Of a DNA stretch of 64,000 bases, positions 35,427-45,708 are shown in pieces (position 1 is the first letter of the stretch; every line of letters begins with the position of its first letter). The DNA is from Pantoea nemavictus (GTDB taxonomy: Bacteria > Pseudomonadota > Gammaproteobacteria > Enterobacterales > Enterobacteriaceae): assembly GCF_037479095.1 (NCBI RefSeq), contig NZ_JBBGZW010000001.1, positions 1,054,001-1,118,000 of the forward strand, given 5' to 3'. Both the position numbers and the translations under genes were made by a program. The notes under the pieces were generated by a model, which ran no database searches, was not told where the DNA came from, and saw only the letters and a list, made by a program, of their open reading frames with translations.

Positions 35427-36470
35427 TTAAGCTGATTCGCCGAGGATTAATACCGGCGTTGGCGGGACAATTTGTTGATTTTCTTGAGATGATTTTCCGT
35501 CGAGCTGCGCCATCATCATAGTGATAATGTTCTGCCCAAGCTGCGGGTTCTGATGATCTACGCTAGTGAGGCGGGGAATGAAAAATTCGCTGCCGGGGAA
35601 ACGTTCGCAGCTGATAACGGCCACCTGATGAGGTACCTGAATAGCGCGATCGCTAAGCGCACGAATGGCCCCCATCGCCACGCGATCGTTGATGGCGACC
35701 AGCGCCTGCGGCGGTTGTGGCAGATCCCACAGCGTTTCAATCGCTTGATAGCCATGTTGCGGATAGAAGTTATTCAAGCAAATCCACGCGTCGTTCGGCG
35801 TGATTCCCGCCTGCTGTAGAGCCGCACGGAAATGATTGACGCGTTCGCGTGTCACCCACACTTTGCGTGAGCCGCCGATAAAAGCGATGTCACGCAGGCC
35901 ACGCGCAAGCAGGTGATTAACCGCTAGCTCAACACAATGCTGATGATCGCGCATTACGCATGGCCAGCGACGATCGGGATGGGGCTGGCCGACCACCACC
36001 ACCGCCATTTTGCTCATCAGCGTCTCCAGCATCGTCAGATAATCTGGCGGAATCGGCGCAAAGTCGCTGTGGCCGCCAAGCACGATGACGCCATCAATTT
36101 GGCTATCAATGATCGATTGAAAAATTGCGCTTTCATCGCCTGACGTACCATCACTGCGGTTGGCGGATTGTGTATCGTATAGCGTGATTTTATAGCCAAT
36201 GGCCAGGCAGGCTTGCTGAATCTGCGCCACTAAGGTGACGAAGTAGGGATTGGTGATATCGGAAACGATCACCGCAAGGGTGTAACTCTGACGCGAAATC
36301 ATGCCGCGCGCCATCAGGTTGGGGCTGAACTGATGCTCAGCAATCACTTTATCGACGCGCGCACGGGTCTTTTCAGACACCCATGCATGCTTGTTAAGCA
36401 CGCGTGAAACGGTGGTAATAGAAACACCGGCGAGCAGCGCAATATCCTTAATGGTAAGATTTTTGCTCAT
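35427..36470 (-). CDS. LacI-family transcriptional regulator of the GH9/PTS operon
   Basis: A 347-residue repressor. An N-terminal HTH (TIKDIALLAGVSITTVSRVL) and hinge (NLMARGMISRQS) are followed by a periplasmic-binding-protein-like sensor domain. It precedes the SIS gene in the same orientation, with the palindromic operator in the 157-base gap. Its gene starts 16 bases before the end of truD, so the insertion point of the module is just past truD. The inducer is unknown but probably a sugar phosphate or an oligosaccharide product of the operon. The long intergenic gap suggests the structural genes have their own promoter. Confidence 0.92.
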   Translation of the reverse strand: MSKNLTIKDIALLAGVSITTVSRVLNKHAWVSEKTRARVDKVIAEHQFSPNLMARGMISRQSYTLAVIVSDITNPYFVTLVAQIQQACLAIGYKITLYDTQSANRSDGTSGDESAIFQSIIDSQIDGVIVLGGHSDFAPIPPDYLTMLETLMSKMAVVVVGQPHPDRRWPCVMRDHQHCVELAVNHLLARGLRDIAFIGGSRKVWVTRERVNHFRAALQQAGITPNDAWICLNNFYPQHGYQAIETLWDLPQPPQALVAINDRVAMGAIRALSDRAIQVPHQVAVISCERFPGSEFFIPRLTSVDHQNPQLGQNIITMMMAQLDGKSSQENQQIVPPTPVLILGESA

Positions 36471-36485
36471 GATCGCCGAATGTAC

Positions 36486-37529
36486 CTATTCGTCGCCAAT
36501 CGGTGCTGCTGCGCCGTTGCTTAGCAGCTCGCGCACCACGCTGGTAGCAAAACTGCCCGCCGGCAGCCAGAACTGCATCTCTAGCGTGACGTCGTCCCAC
36601 CAGCTCCAGCGCAGATCTTTCGGCACCACCAGCACCGCACGCCGCGAGGCATCAACGCGTTCACGATCGAGTAAAGCCAGCAGATCGCCCGACGACGCCA
36701 GCTGCTCCCGCTCGAACGCCAGCACTTCGCCTTGGGTACCGAGCTCGCCGCGTCCGGCCAGCGGTGCGGTGATACGCAGTTCATGGTTATCGACACGCTG
36801 CTGCAGTTCCGCTAACTCTTCCGCCTGCGCGACAAACCAGCTGCCACGTCCTGCCAGCTGTAACGCATCTCCCGCCTGAACACGATCCAGTGCGCCATCA
36901 CGCTGTAAACGGGCGCTGGTGAGCTGGTTAAATAGCTGGCTGCGCGCTGCCGAGAGTAAAATGCCTTTCATGCTGCGATCGCGCGGGCGGAATTTATCTT
37001 CAGCCCACAATTTTGCCTGCGTCAGGTTGTTACCGCCGCGACCAAAGCGCTGCTCGCCAAAATAGTTGGGTACGCCGCGCTGTTGAATCTGCTGCAGACG
37101 CGTTTCAACGTCGCTACGATCGGAAATTTGGCGCACGATTAAACGGAAGGCATTGCCCGCCAGCGCGCCGGTGCGCAGTTTGCGCTTGTGACGGATCACC
37201 TGCAGGATTTCGACGCCTTCCAGCTGAAAACCGGCCAGATTCGGCATCGCATTGCCTGGCACTCGGAAGCACAGCGTCTGCTCGGTGACCGCATGACGAT
37301 CTTTCATGCCGGCATAGCTGAGATCGCGTACCGGCACCTTAAGAAATTTGGCGATGGCTTCGGCAACAAAGCGGGTGTTGCAGCCAATTTTACGAATGCG
37401 GACTAAAACCTGTTCTCCCTCGCCATCATAGGGATAGCCAAGATCTTCAATCACGACAAAATCTTCGGGATTGGCTTTAATCACGCCGCTGGCATTGGGC
37501 ACGCCGTGCAGGTAATGCAGCTCACTCAT
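36486..37529 (-). CDS. truD: tRNA pseudouridine(13) synthase TruD
   Basis: A 347-residue enzyme that isomerises U13 in tRNA(Glu). The catalytic Asp is in [13 protein letters not shown], and [14 protein letters not shown] and the TRUD insertion domain are present. Its start overlaps the stop of ispF. In E. coli the next gene is surE; here the sugar module intervenes, which may explain why truD ends directly before the LacI gene. Confidence 0.96.
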   Translation of the reverse strand: MSELHYLHGVPNASGVIKANPEDFVVIEDLGYPYDGEGEQVLVRIRKIGCNTRFVAEAIAKFLKVPVRDLSYAGMKDRHAVTEQTLCFRVPGNAMPNLAGFQLEGVEILQVIRHKRKLRTGALAGNAFRLIVRQISDRSDVETRLQQIQQRGVPNYFGEQRFGRGGNNLTQAKLWAEDKFRPRDRSMKGILLSAARSQLFNQLTSARLQRDGALDRVQAGDALQLAGRGSWFVAQAEELAELQQRVDNHELRITAPLAGRGELGTQGEVLAFEREQLASSGDLLALLDRERVDASRRAVLVVPKDLRWSWWDDVTLEMQFWLPAGSFATSVVRELLSNGAAAPIGDE

Positions 37530-38011
37530 GCCCGATCGGCCTTAATCAGCAGCGCAACCGCTTCACAGGCAATGCCTTCACCGCGACCGGTAAAGCCGAG
37601 CTTTTCGGTGGTGGTGGCTTTCACGTTGACGTCATCCATATGGCAACCGAGATCTTCGGCAATATTGACGCGCATCTGCGGCACGTGCGGCAACATTTTC
37701 GGTGCCTGCGCAATAATGGTCACATCAACGTTACCGATGCGATAGCCTTTTTGCTGGATACGACGCCAGGCTTCGCGCAGCAGGCCGCGGCTGTCCGCGC
37801 CCTTAAACGCCGGGTCGGTATCTGGGAATAGCTTGCCGATATCGCCCATCGCCACGGCGCCGAGCAAGGCATCCGTCAACGCATGCAGCGCCACATCGCC
37901 GTCAGAATGGGCGATAAAACCGTGTTCGAAGGGAATACGCACCCCACCAATCACTAACGGACCTTCGCCGCCAAAAGCGTGAACGTCAAAACCGTGACCG
38001 ATACGCATCAT
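37526..38011 (-). CDS. ispF: 2-C-methyl-D-erythritol 2,4-cyclodiphosphate synthase IspF
   Basis: A 161-residue enzyme of the MEP isoprenoid pathway that cyclises CDP-ME 2-phosphate. Metal-binding residues are visible in [10 protein letters not shown] near the N-terminus and in [18 protein letters not shown]. It acts in the cytosol as a trimer. The start overlaps the ispD stop and its stop overlaps the truD start, so all three are coupled. Confidence 0.97.
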   Translation of the reverse strand: MMRIGHGFDVHAFGGEGPLVIGGVRIPFEHGFIAHSDGDVALHALTDALLGAVAMGDIGKLFPDTDPAFKGADSRGLLREAWRRIQQKGYRIGNVDVTIIAQAPKMLPHVPQMRVNIAEDLGCHMDDVNVKATTTEKLGFTGRGEGIACEAVALLIKADRA

Positions 38012-38724
38012 GCGCTCTCCTGTAACTGAATCTGAGTAAGATAGAAGGCCGCCAGCGCCAGATCTTCTGGTCGCGTTACCTTAATGTTGTCGCTGCGTCC
38101 GCTCACCAACTGCGGATGATAGCCGCAATACTCTAATGCCGACGCTTCATCGGTAATGGTAGCGCCTTCATTGAGTGCGCGCGTTAGACACGCGGTGAGC
38201 AGTTGATGCGGGAAAAATTGTGGCGTCAACGCGTGCCATAAGTCTTCGCGTTCAACAGTATGAGCAATGACCGCTTTGCCTGGTTCGCCGCGCTTCATGG
38301 TGTCGCGCACCGGCGCCGCCAGAATCCCGCCGACGTTGCTGTACTCGCGTACCGCCAGCAGGCGCGCTAAATCGTCCGGATGCAGGCACGGGCGCGCGGC
38401 ATCATGCACCAGCACCCATTGGTGATGCTGAATGGCCTTTAATCCCGCCAGCACAGATTCAGCGCGCGTGTCGCCACCGGTCACTCTTACCACGCGGGAA
38501 TCCTGCGCCAGCGGCAGTGAATCGAACCAGCCGTCATCGCTGCTTACCGGCACAATGACCTGTTTTACCGCCGGATGAGCCAGCAAGCGCGCAACGCTAT
38601 GTTCAAGAAGGGTAAATTGACCAATGGTCAGATACTGTTTTGGGCAGGCAGCTTGCATACGGCTGCCCACACCTGCGGCGGGCACCACGGCAATCACATC
38701 CGCAAGGATCGGGCGCTTGTTCAT
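38008..38724 (-). CDS. ispD: 2-C-methyl-D-erythritol 4-phosphate cytidylyltransferase IspD
   Basis: A 238-residue MEP-pathway enzyme that joins MEP to CMP. The nucleotide-binding AAGVGSRM loop, PKQYLTIGQ and [12 protein letters not shown] are characteristic. It overlaps ispF by 4 bases and lies 3 bases after ftsB, the standard enteric order. The two ispD/ispF enzymes act in the same pathway with IspE, encoded elsewhere. Confidence 0.97.
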   Translation of the reverse strand: MNKRPILADVIAVVPAAGVGSRMQAACPKQYLTIGQFTLLEHSVARLLAHPAVKQVIVPVSSDDGWFDSLPLAQDSRVVRVTGGDTRAESVLAGLKAIQHHQWVLVHDAARPCLHPDDLARLLAVREYSNVGGILAAPVRDTMKRGEPGKAVIAHTVEREDLWHALTPQFFPHQLLTACLTRALNEGATITDEASALEYCGYHPQLVSGRSDNIKVTRPEDLALAAFYLTQIQLQESA

Positions 38725-38727
38725 GGC

Positions 38728-39045
38728 TTATCGTTGTTGATTTTGCGCAGCTTGTTGCGCGTTACGTTTGTTCTGGTCTGGCACCAGACGATAGAAAGTC
38801 TCACCGGGCTTAATCATGCCCAGTTCATTGCGTGCGCGTTCCTCGATCGCTTCCGAGCCGCCATTGAGATCGTCAATTTCGGCAAATAGCTGATCGTTAC
38901 GCGCTTTAAGTTTGGCGTTATTCGCCTGTTGTGACGCGACGTCTTCGTTGACGCGCGTGTAGTCATGAATACCGTTCTTACCCAGCCACAGGGAATATTG
39001 AAGCCATCCCAGCAGCACGAGTAGCAGTAACGTCAGTTTTCCCAT
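38728..39045 (-). CDS. ftsB: Cell division protein FtsB
   Basis: A 105-residue bitopic inner-membrane protein of the FtsQLB complex. One N-terminal membrane segment ([17 protein letters not shown]) is followed by a coiled coil ([19 protein letters not shown]) and a short periplasmic tail. The start at 39045 (MGKLTLLLL) matches the family length; the open frame extends 26 residues upstream without support. It bridges to FtsL and FtsQ to regulate septal wall synthesis. Confidence 0.95.
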   Translation of the reverse strand: MGKLTLLLLVLLGWLQYSLWLGKNGIHDYTRVNEDVASQQANNAKLKARNDQLFAEIDDLNGGSEAIEERARNELGMIKPGETFYRLVPDQNKRNAQQAAQNQQR

Positions 39046-39216
39046 CCCCGCCCCCTGAAAAACGGCCCAATCATCCCATAACTTGGCGCTGGACTCCACT
39101 GCGGCGGCGAAAATGCCGCGCACCAGCAGTTATCGGCGCAAATAATGACAGAGAGAGGCGCGAGACGGCAGGTAAAGTTTTGTAACCAGCCGATGCGTTT
39201 GCACATCAGGTGGGCG

Positions 39217-39537
39217 TTACCAACCCGAGAGAAATGAGAACAGCAGCCAGAACAGGCACACCACCACGATCGCTGTGGCGATGCCGCTCCAGAATAAATG
39301 CGTACGAATCACCAGGCTCAGCACGATACCAATCAGCACTGAAACCGGTAACAGCGCGAGGAAGAACGGCCAGGTGTAGAGGAAGAAGAACAGCGTGTTG
39401 GAGCCGTAGAGCATGAACGGAATCGCCAGCGCGCACCAGTACGAGAGAAAGCCAAACACGCCGCCCGGCAGCGACGAGCGAGGCTCATCCGGGGTGCGTT
39501 CATCTTTACGGGCTAGCATGGGCGTTACGTTCTGCAT
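39217..39537 (-). CDS. ygbE: YgbE-like inner membrane protein (DUF3561)
   Basis: A 106-residue membrane protein with two or three hydrophobic segments (FGFLSYWCALAIPFMLYG, then FFFLYTWPFFLALLPVSVLI and VVVCLFWLLFSFLSGW). Its place between ftsB and cysC is that of YgbE in E. coli, and the SLPGGVFGFLSYW segment matches the family. The function is unknown. The N-terminal 25 residues are cytosolic and charged. Confidence 0.88.
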   Translation of the reverse strand: MQNVTPMLARKDERTPDEPRSSLPGGVFGFLSYWCALAIPFMLYGSNTLFFFLYTWPFFLALLPVSVLIGIVLSLVIRTHLFWSGIATAIVVVCLFWLLFSFLSGW

Positions 39538-39592
39538 AGAGATCCTGTTGACGCTAAGCGCGGCAAACCCGGGAGGATTTGCCGCTGTCGAT

Positions 39593-40198
39593 TCAGGATT
39601 TGATGATATCGCGGTGACGCAGCAGGTCTAACAATTGGCCGGTCAGTTTTGTAACCAATTGTTCGCCATCCAGGTGGATTTCAGGGGCTTCTGGCGCTTC
39701 ATACACGCTGTCGATACCGGTAAAATTACGCAGTTCACCGGCACGGGCTTTTTTGTAGAGACCTTTGGGATCGCGCGCTTCACACACCGCTAACGGCGTA
39801 TCGACAAACACCTCAACGAACTGCCCTTCGCCCAGCAGATCGCGCACCATCTGGCGCTCGGCACGATGCGGCGAGATAAAGGCGGTCAACACCACTAAAC
39901 CGGCATCAACCATCAGCTTCGCCACTTCACCCACGCGACGGATATTCTCTTTACGATCGCTATCGCTGAAGCCGAGGTCACGGCACAGGCCGTGACGCAC
40001 GTTATCGCCATCCAGCAGATAGGTATTCACCCCGGCGCGATGCAGCGCCTGCTCCAGCGCGCCGGCCACGGTGGATTTGCCCGATCCGGAAAGTCCGGTG
40101 AACCACAGCACCACGCCTTGATGGCCATGCTGCTGTTCGCGTTCCTCACGCGTTACCGGATGATCGTGCCACACCACGTTTTCATCGTGCTGCGCCAT
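39593..40198 (-). CDS. cysC: Adenylyl-sulfate kinase CysC
   Basis: A 201-residue kinase that makes PAPS from APS in assimilatory sulfate reduction. The P-loop GLSGSGKST and the motif [12 protein letters not shown] are present. Its start overlaps the end of cysN (they share the base at 40198). It is the last gene of the cysG-cysD-cysN-cysC run and should be under CysB control as in E. coli. Confidence 0.97.
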   Translation of the reverse strand: MAQHDENVVWHDHPVTREEREQQHGHQGVVLWFTGLSGSGKSTVAGALEQALHRAGVNTYLLDGDNVRHGLCRDLGFSDSDRKENIRRVGEVAKLMVDAGLVVLTAFISPHRAERQMVRDLLGEGQFVEVFVDTPLAVCEARDPKGLYKKARAGELRNFTGIDSVYEAPEAPEIHLDGEQLVTKLTGQLLDLLRHRDIIKS

Positions 40199-41625
40199 TA
40201 CTGACCGCCCAGCAGATCGCGTGCGTTCCAGTGCGGGAAGTGACGGCGCACCAACGCATTCAGCTCCAGCTCGAAATCGCTGAACTGGCCCGCTTGTGCA
40301 CGCACATTGCTCAGCGGCTGATTGATCATGCCCGCGCCGACCGTCACGTTGCTCAGACGATCGATAAAGATCATGCCGCCGGTAACCGGATTCTGCCGAT
40401 AGGCATCCAGTACCATCGGTTCGTCAAAGGTCAGTTCGACCAGACCGATGCCGTTGAGCGGCAGGCTATCCACCGTGCGCTTCTCCAGCGAGTTAATCTC
40501 CACCTGATGGATGACTTTCTCCACGCGCGCGCGGGTTTTCTTACCGGCAATCTTCACTTCATAGCTTTGTCCCGGCTGCAGCGGCTGCTCAGCCATCCAC
40601 ACCACGTCCGCCGTCGCGGATTGCACCGCTTGCAGATCGGCGGCGGCATCCACCAGCAGATCGCCACGACTGATGTCGATTTCATCTTTCAGCACCAGCG
40701 TAATCGCTTCACCAGCGCCCGCTTCCGGCAAGTCGCCATCAAAAGTGACGATGCGCGAGATAGTCGATTCCACGCCTGATGGCAGCACTTTTACGCGCTG
40801 GCCCACTTTCACTACGCCAGAGGCCAGCGTACCGGCATAACCGCGGAAGTCGAGGTTGGGACGATTGACATACTGCACCGGGAAACGCATCGGCTGATGA
40901 TCCACCACGCGATTCAGCTCCACGGTTTCCAGTACGTCGAGCAGCGTTGGGCCGCTGTACCACGGCATGGTCACGCTCGGCGTCGCCACGTTATCGCCTT
41001 CCAGCGCTGACATCGGCACAAAGCGAATATCGAGGTCTTCCGGCAACTGCGCGGCGAAATCGAGATAATCCTGTTTGATCTGCTCGAAGGTCTCTTGCTT
41101 GTACTCCACCAGATCCATCTTGTTGATGGCGACCACCAGATGCTTGATGCCCAACAGCGTGGAGATAAAGCTGTGACGACGCGTCTGATCCAGCACGCCT
41201 TTACGCGCATCGATCAGCAGGATCGCTAAATCGCAGGTAGAGGCGCCGGTCGCCATATTGCGCGTGTACTGCTCGTGTCCCGGCGTATCAGCGATGATAA
41301 ATTTGCGCTTCTCGGTGGAGAAGTAGCGATAAGCCACATCAATGGTAATGCCCTGCTCGCGCTCGGCTTGTAAACCATCAACCAGTAAGGCGAGGTCAAG
41401 CTTCTCACCCTGAGTGCCGTGACGTTTGCTGTCATTGTGCAGCGATGACAGCTGGTCTTCATAGATTTGACGCGTATCGTGCAGCAGGCGACCAATCAGC
41501 GTACTTTTGCCGTCGTCAACGCTACCGCAGGTGAGGAAACGCAGCAGGCTTTTGTGTTGTTGCGCGGTCAGCCAGGCTTCTACACCGCCCTGATCGGCAA
41601 TCTGTTGTGCAATAACGGTATTCAT
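40198..41625 (-). CDS. cysN: Sulfate adenylyltransferase subunit 1 CysN (GTPase)
   Basis: A 475-residue GTPase subunit of ATP sulfurylase, the same length as in E. coli. The EF-Tu-like motifs are clear: GSVDDGKST (G1), [13 protein letters not shown] (G3) and NKMDLV (G4). GTP hydrolysis by CysN drives the formation of APS by CysD. It lies 10 bases after cysD in the operon. Confidence 0.97.
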   Translation of the reverse strand: MNTVIAQQIADQGGVEAWLTAQQHKSLLRFLTCGSVDDGKSTLIGRLLHDTRQIYEDQLSSLHNDSKRHGTQGEKLDLALLVDGLQAEREQGITIDVAYRYFSTEKRKFIIADTPGHEQYTRNMATGASTCDLAILLIDARKGVLDQTRRHSFISTLLGIKHLVVAINKMDLVEYKQETFEQIKQDYLDFAAQLPEDLDIRFVPMSALEGDNVATPSVTMPWYSGPTLLDVLETVELNRVVDHQPMRFPVQYVNRPNLDFRGYAGTLASGVVKVGQRVKVLPSGVESTISRIVTFDGDLPEAGAGEAITLVLKDEIDISRGDLLVDAAADLQAVQSATADVVWMAEQPLQPGQSYEVKIAGKKTRARVEKVIHQVEINSLEKRTVDSLPLNGIGLVELTFDEPMVLDAYRQNPVTGGMIFIDRLSNVTVGAGMINQPLSNVRAQAGQFSDFELELNALVRRHFPHWNARDLLGGQ

Positions 41626-41635
41626 CTGCGTCTCC

Positions 41636-42544
41636 TTAGAAATAACCCTGACGTTTCTTCATTTCCATCGAACCGGCCTGGTCGCGGTCAATCACGCGTC
41701 CCTGGCGTTCACTGGTGGTGGAGACCAGCATCTCTTCAATGATTTCCGGCAGCGTCTGCGCTTCCGATTCCACCGCGCCAGTCAGCGGCCAGCAGCCGAG
41801 GGTACGGAAACGCACCATACGCTGTTTGATCACTTCGCCTGGCTGCAGATCGATACGATCGTCATCAATCATCATCAGCATGCCGTCACGCTCCAGCACC
41901 GGGCGCGGTGCGGCGAGGTACAGCGGCACGATCTCGATATTTTCCAGGAAGATGTACTGCCAGATATCCAGCTCGGTCCAGTTGGAGAGCGGGAACACGC
42001 GGATGCTTTCGCCTTTGTTAATCTGGCCGTTGTAGTTGTGCCACAGCTCAGGACGCTGATTTTTCGGGTCCCAGCGGTGGAAGCGATCGCGGAATGAGTA
42101 GATGCGCTCTTTGGCGCGCGACTTCTCTTCATCACGCCGTGCGCCACCAAAGGCTGCATCAAAGCCGTATTTGTTCAGCGCCTGCTTCAGGCCTTCGGTT
42201 TTCATGATGTCGGTATGCTTGGCACTGCCGTGCACGAACGGGTTGATGCCCATCGCCACACCTTCCGGGTTGCGATGCACCAGCAGCTCCGCGCCCATCG
42301 CTTTTACGGTGCGATCGCGGAACTCGTACATTTCCCGGAATTTCCAGCCGGTATCAACGTGCAGCAGCGGAAATGGCAACGTGCCCGGATAGAAGGCTTT
42401 GCGCGCCAGATGCAGCATCACCGAGGAGTCTTTGCCGATGGAGTACATCATCACCGGATTGCTGAACTCGGCCGCCACCTCGCGGATGATATGGATACTC
42501 TCTGCCTCCAGCTGGCGCAGATGAGTAAGACGATTTTGGTCCAT
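41636..42544 (-). CDS. cysD: Sulfate adenylyltransferase subunit 2 CysD
   Basis: A 302-residue PP-loop subunit that adenylates sulfate. [12 protein letters not shown] is the pyrophosphatase-loop motif, and [17 protein letters not shown] is a second family signature. Together with CysN it produces APS. It follows cysG by 9 bases, so the siroheme gene and sulfate activation genes are likely expressed as one operon here. Confidence 0.97.
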   Translation of the reverse strand: MDQNRLTHLRQLEAESIHIIREVAAEFSNPVMMYSIGKDSSVMLHLARKAFYPGTLPFPLLHVDTGWKFREMYEFRDRTVKAMGAELLVHRNPEGVAMGINPFVHGSAKHTDIMKTEGLKQALNKYGFDAAFGGARRDEEKSRAKERIYSFRDRFHRWDPKNQRPELWHNYNGQINKGESIRVFPLSNWTELDIWQYIFLENIEIVPLYLAAPRPVLERDGMLMMIDDDRIDLQPGEVIKQRMVRFRTLGCWPLTGAVESEAQTLPEIIEEMLVSTTSERQGRVIDRDQAGSMEMKKRQGYF

Positions 42545-42553
42545 AATTTTTCC

Positions 42554-43969
42554 TCAAGCCAAATTGACAACGGCGGACTCGCGAGCCCCCTGCTGTGCCG
42601 AATGTTGGAACCAGGCCAATTGCCCGTGCAAATTCACTACTTCGCCAATCACTAACAGTGCTGGCGTGGGCGCGGCCGCAGCCAGCGCTTCCAGTTGATC
42701 TAATGTACCGGTCAGCACCTGCTGATCCTGACGCGTGCCGCGGCCAATCACCGCCACCGGCGTGGAGGCCGCGCGCCCATGTTCGATAAGCCCGGCGGCG
42801 ATTTCCGCCGCTTTCACCGTGCCCATATAAATCGCTAAGGTTTGACGCGCGCGCGCCAGCGACGGCCAATCGATGCCGTTGCCGTCGGCCTGACAGTGAC
42901 CGGTGATAAACAGCACGCTCTGCGCGTAGTCACGATGGGTAAGCGGAATTCCGGCGTAGGCGGTTGCGCCCGCTGCCGCGGTGATGCCGGGCACCACCTG
43001 GAAGGGAATTCCGGCGGCCTGCGCCGCCTGCAACTCTTCACCGCCGCGACCAAAAATAAACGGATCGCCGCCTTTCAGACGCACCACGCGTTTACCCTGC
43101 TGCGCCAATGTCACCAGCATCTGATTAGTCTCTTCCTGCGGCACCGAATGCGCACCGGCGCGTTTGCCAACGCAGATGCGATCGGCGTCGCGGCGCACCA
43201 GTTCTAACACTTCGTCGCTGACCAGATGGTCATACAGCACCACATCGGCCAGCTGCATCACCTGCAAGCCACGCAGCGTCAGCAAACCGCTGTCGCCCGG
43301 ACCGGCGCCCACCAGCGTGATTTCACCCTGATTATCGCTGTCGTTATCCAGTTCGCGATCCAGCGTACGACGCGCTTCATTCACATTGCCCGCCGCCATC
43401 TGGCTGGCGAACAGCCCGTTAAAGGCACGCTCCCAGAAACGACGACGTTCAGACATGCGGTGATAGCGCTGTTTTACCTTGTCGCGCCACTGCCCCGCCA
43501 CTTCGGCCATCTGCCCGAGATTAGCGGGCAGTAACGCTTCAATTTTTTCACGCAGCAGACGCGCCAGCACCGGCGCGGTGCCGCTGGATGAGATGGCGAC
43601 GACCAGCGGCGAGCGATCGACAATTGATGGGAAGATAAAGCTGCATTTCGGCTGATCGTCTACCACGTTCACCAGCTTGTGGCGCGCGTTAGCCGCCTCA
43701 AATACCTGTGCATTGAGCGCGTTGTCATTGGTGGCAGCTATCACGAGGAATACGCCGTCCAGCTGTGCCGGATCAAAGCTGTGGGCGATCCATTCAATCG
43801 CCTTAATATCCAGCAGCGCCTGCAGCTCATGCCCGAGTTCGCGCGCCGCGACCAACACGCGCGCACCCGCACGCCGCAGCAGTTCAATTTTGCGCGCAGC
43901 AATTTCGCCACCGCCAACAACCAGCACCGGACGGCTTTTGAGATCGGCAAAGAGGGGCAGATAATCCAC
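42554..43969 (-). CDS. cysG: Siroheme synthase CysG
   Basis: A 471-residue trifunctional enzyme. The N-terminal part is the NAD-dependent precorrin-2 dehydrogenase/ferrochelatase ([17 protein letters not shown]), and the C-terminal part is the SAM-dependent uroporphyrinogen-III methyltransferase ([19 protein letters not shown], then [16 protein letters not shown]). It makes siroheme, the cofactor of CysI. I start it at GTG 43969, preceded by AAGG, since this gives the family N-terminus; the longer frame adds 46 residues unlike the family. In E. coli cysG is next to nirBD; here it leads cysDNC, which fits its role in sulfite reduction. Confidence 0.93.
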   Translation of the reverse strand: MDYLPLFADLKSRPVLVVGGGEIAARKIELLRRAGARVLVAARELGHELQALLDIKAIEWIAHSFDPAQLDGVFLVIAATNDNALNAQVFEAANARHKLVNVVDDQPKCSFIFPSIVDRSPLVVAISSSGTAPVLARLLREKIEALLPANLGQMAEVAGQWRDKVKQRYHRMSERRRFWERAFNGLFASQMAAGNVNEARRTLDRELDNDSDNQGEITLVGAGPGDSGLLTLRGLQVMQLADVVLYDHLVSDEVLELVRRDADRICVGKRAGAHSVPQEETNQMLVTLAQQGKRVVRLKGGDPFIFGRGGEELQAAQAAGIPFQVVPGITAAAGATAYAGIPLTHRDYAQSVLFITGHCQADGNGIDWPSLARARQTLAIYMGTVKAAEIAAGLIEHGRAASTPVAVIGRGTRQDQQVLTGTLDQLEALAAAAPTPALLVIGEVVNLHGQLAWFQHSAQQGARESAVVNLA

Positions 43970-44217
43970 GTTAACCTTGCTAGTTTTACAATAAGTTAAC
44001 GCGACTATACGTCCCGCCCTTCCGACAGATGAAATTACGAATTGGAATGAGTAGTTACCGAATGGAATAACGACCCAGGATTGCTGATAACATTTTGTGC
44101 TTAACAAATGATATTGCTGGTGTTTCGGAGCAATTCAAATTGTGCAAGCGTCATCACAGTTTCATACTATCTCGGATTTTTTTTAGCATGACGGGATGTC
44201 AGAAAAGGACCCTAACT
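43970..44217. promoter_or_regulatory. Divergent cysG / iap promoter region
   Basis: A 248-base gap between divergent genes. It has two similar half-sites spaced 20 bases apart, ATTGGAAT (44041-44048) and GAATGGAATAA (from 44060), in the same direction. They could be CysB activator sites for the cysG-cysDNC operon. This is only by position and rough shape; no site was matched to a defined consensus. Confidence 0.35.
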
Positions 44218-45240
44218 ATGTTTGCTAATTTCCGCCGCACTGTGCTGGCTGCACTGCTCGCGGGCGGTTTGCCTCTCTTTGTTCAGGCTGCGAGCATCAG
44301 CGCGCCTGGACACTTTGCCGAACAGCAACTTCGCCACATCGCTACCTATTTCCCCGGCCGCATGAGCGGCAGCCCAGCCGAGTTGCTCACCGCCGATTAT
44401 TTGCAGCAGCAATTCAGCCAGCTGGGTTATCAGAGTAATACCCGCCAGTTCAATACCCGCTATGAATGGCTAGAGAAAAAGGGTGAAAGCCGCACACATA
44501 AAGTCACCGCCACCTCGGTGATTGCTGCGCGCGCAGGTGCGGTGCCACAGGAGATCCTGATTGTGACGCATCTGGATACCTGGACGCCGCTCAGCCGCCA
44601 TGAAGCCGATAACAATCTCGGCGGCCTGCGTTTGCAGGGCGTGGATGACAATGCGTCCGGACTTGGCGTGATGCTGGAGCTGGCGCAGGCGTTGAGCAAA
44701 ACGCCGCTGCACTACGGCGTGCGCTTTGTCGCGCTGAGCGCCGGTGAAGCGGGCCTGCACGGCATGGATGATTATCTGGCACGCATGAGCGAGCAGGAGA
44801 AGAAGAACACGCTGCTGGTGATCGATCTCAACAGTCTGATCGTCGGCGATCATCTCTACTTTAATAGCGGCATCAATACGCCCTCGGCAGTGCGCAAGCA
44901 GACCAGCGCACGCGCCGTGCAGCTGGCACACCGTTACGGTATCTCCGCAGCCAGCCACGCTATGACAGCGCGCGATTATCCGGGGGTGAATCCGTTTGAT
45001 AAGGCCGGCATGCCGTTAATGGATGTCACCGCCGCTAACTGGACGCTGGGCAACAAAGATGGACAGCAGCAGCGCGCGCGTTCCCACCATTTTCCGGAGG
45101 GCAACGTGCGCCATCAAACCGAGCGCGATAACCTCAGCTATATCGATCGTTGGCTGCCTGGCCGCATCACCCAACGCACGCGTGACAGCGTGAAAATCTT
45201 GCTGCCGCTGCTGACCGAGCTGGCTAATCCGACAACCTAA
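44218..45240 (+). CDS. iap: Aminopeptidase Iap-like (alkaline phosphatase isozyme conversion)
   Basis: A 340-residue exported M28-type metallopeptidase. The signal peptide (RTVLAALLAGGLPLFVQAA) follows an ATG at 44218, chosen since the family starts there. Zinc-site segments are LIVTHLDTW, GVDDNASG and LSAGEAGLHGMDD. Iap removes N-terminal Arg from alkaline phosphatase in E. coli. In E. coli iap flanks the CRISPR-cas locus and cysD; here it diverges from cysG and is followed by a YciI-like gene, with no CRISPR. Confidence 0.88.
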   Translation: MFANFRRTVLAALLAGGLPLFVQAASISAPGHFAEQQLRHIATYFPGRMSGSPAELLTADYLQQQFSQLGYQSNTRQFNTRYEWLEKKGESRTHKVTATSVIAARAGAVPQEILIVTHLDTWTPLSRHEADNNLGGLRLQGVDDNASGLGVMLELAQALSKTPLHYGVRFVALSAGEAGLHGMDDYLARMSEQEKKNTLLVIDLNSLIVGDHLYFNSGINTPSAVRKQTSARAVQLAHRYGISAASHAMTARDYPGVNPFDKAGMPLMDVTAANWTLGNKDGQQQRARSHHFPEGNVRHQTERDNLSYIDRWLPGRITQRTRDSVKILLPLLTELANPTT

Positions 45241-45249
45241 GGATCTATT

Positions 45250-45534
45250 ATGTACGTGGTATTTCTGAACTATTTTCGTCCGGTAGAGGAAGTGGAAGCG
45301 TTACTGGCGCCGCATATCGAATGGCTGGATCGCTACTTTGCTAATGGCGTATTTATCGCGGCGGGACGTAAAGATCCGCGCACCGGCGGCATGATTATGG
45401 TGAAAGATATCGATCGCGCCCGGCTGGATACCATCCTCGCGGAGGATCCCTTTGTCGCGGTGGCGCATTATGAGGTGACGAAGGTGAATGTGACGCGTGC
45501 GGCAGAAGAGTTTGCGGGGCTGCAAGGGGTTTGA
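45250..45534 (+). CDS. YciI-family protein
   Basis: A 94-residue small protein of the YCII domain family. PHIEWLDRYFANGVFIAAG and the C-terminal VAHYEVTKVNV match its ferredoxin-like fold. The catalytic role of these proteins is unclear; some are dehydrochlorinase-like. It lies 9 bases after iap and is probably co-transcribed. It is not E. coli YciI itself, which is elsewhere. Confidence 0.82.
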   Translation: MYVVFLNYFRPVEEVEALLAPHIEWLDRYFANGVFIAAGRKDPRTGGMIMVKDIDRARLDTILAEDPFVAVAHYEVTKVNVTRAAEEFAGLQGV

Positions 45535-45540
45535 TGGTGC

Positions 45541-45701
45541 CCGCTGTCCCCCATCCCGGCCTTCCCCCCCTAGCGGGGGAAGGAGACGCTGCCACATGCA
45601 GCACCAGAACGCACATATGGCAGCATCTTCCTCCCCCGCTCGCGGGGGAGGACCGAGGAGGGGGACTGCGAGCACGGACCGAGGAGGGGGACAGCGAGCA
45701 C
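45541..45701. repeat. Palindromic GC-rich repeat with a 26-bp tandem duplication
   Basis: After the YciI-like gene there are two GC-rich hairpins, CTTCCCCC/GGGGGAAG (45561-45582) and CCTCCCCCGC/GCGGGGGAGG (45630-45651). Around a middle spacer, GCTGCCACATG and CATATGGCAGC form a third inverted pair. Two 26-bp units (45650-45675 and 45676-45701) differ by one base. It looks like a non-coding palindromic repeat element. The many ORFs across it are artefacts. It could also act as terminator between the convergent yciI-like and cysH genes. Confidence 0.7.
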
Positions 45702-45708
45702 CTAATTA

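Noticed and set aside
45650..45701. Possible CRISPR array at the iap locus
   Set aside because: Only two 26-bp units directly abutting, with no spacers and no cas genes.
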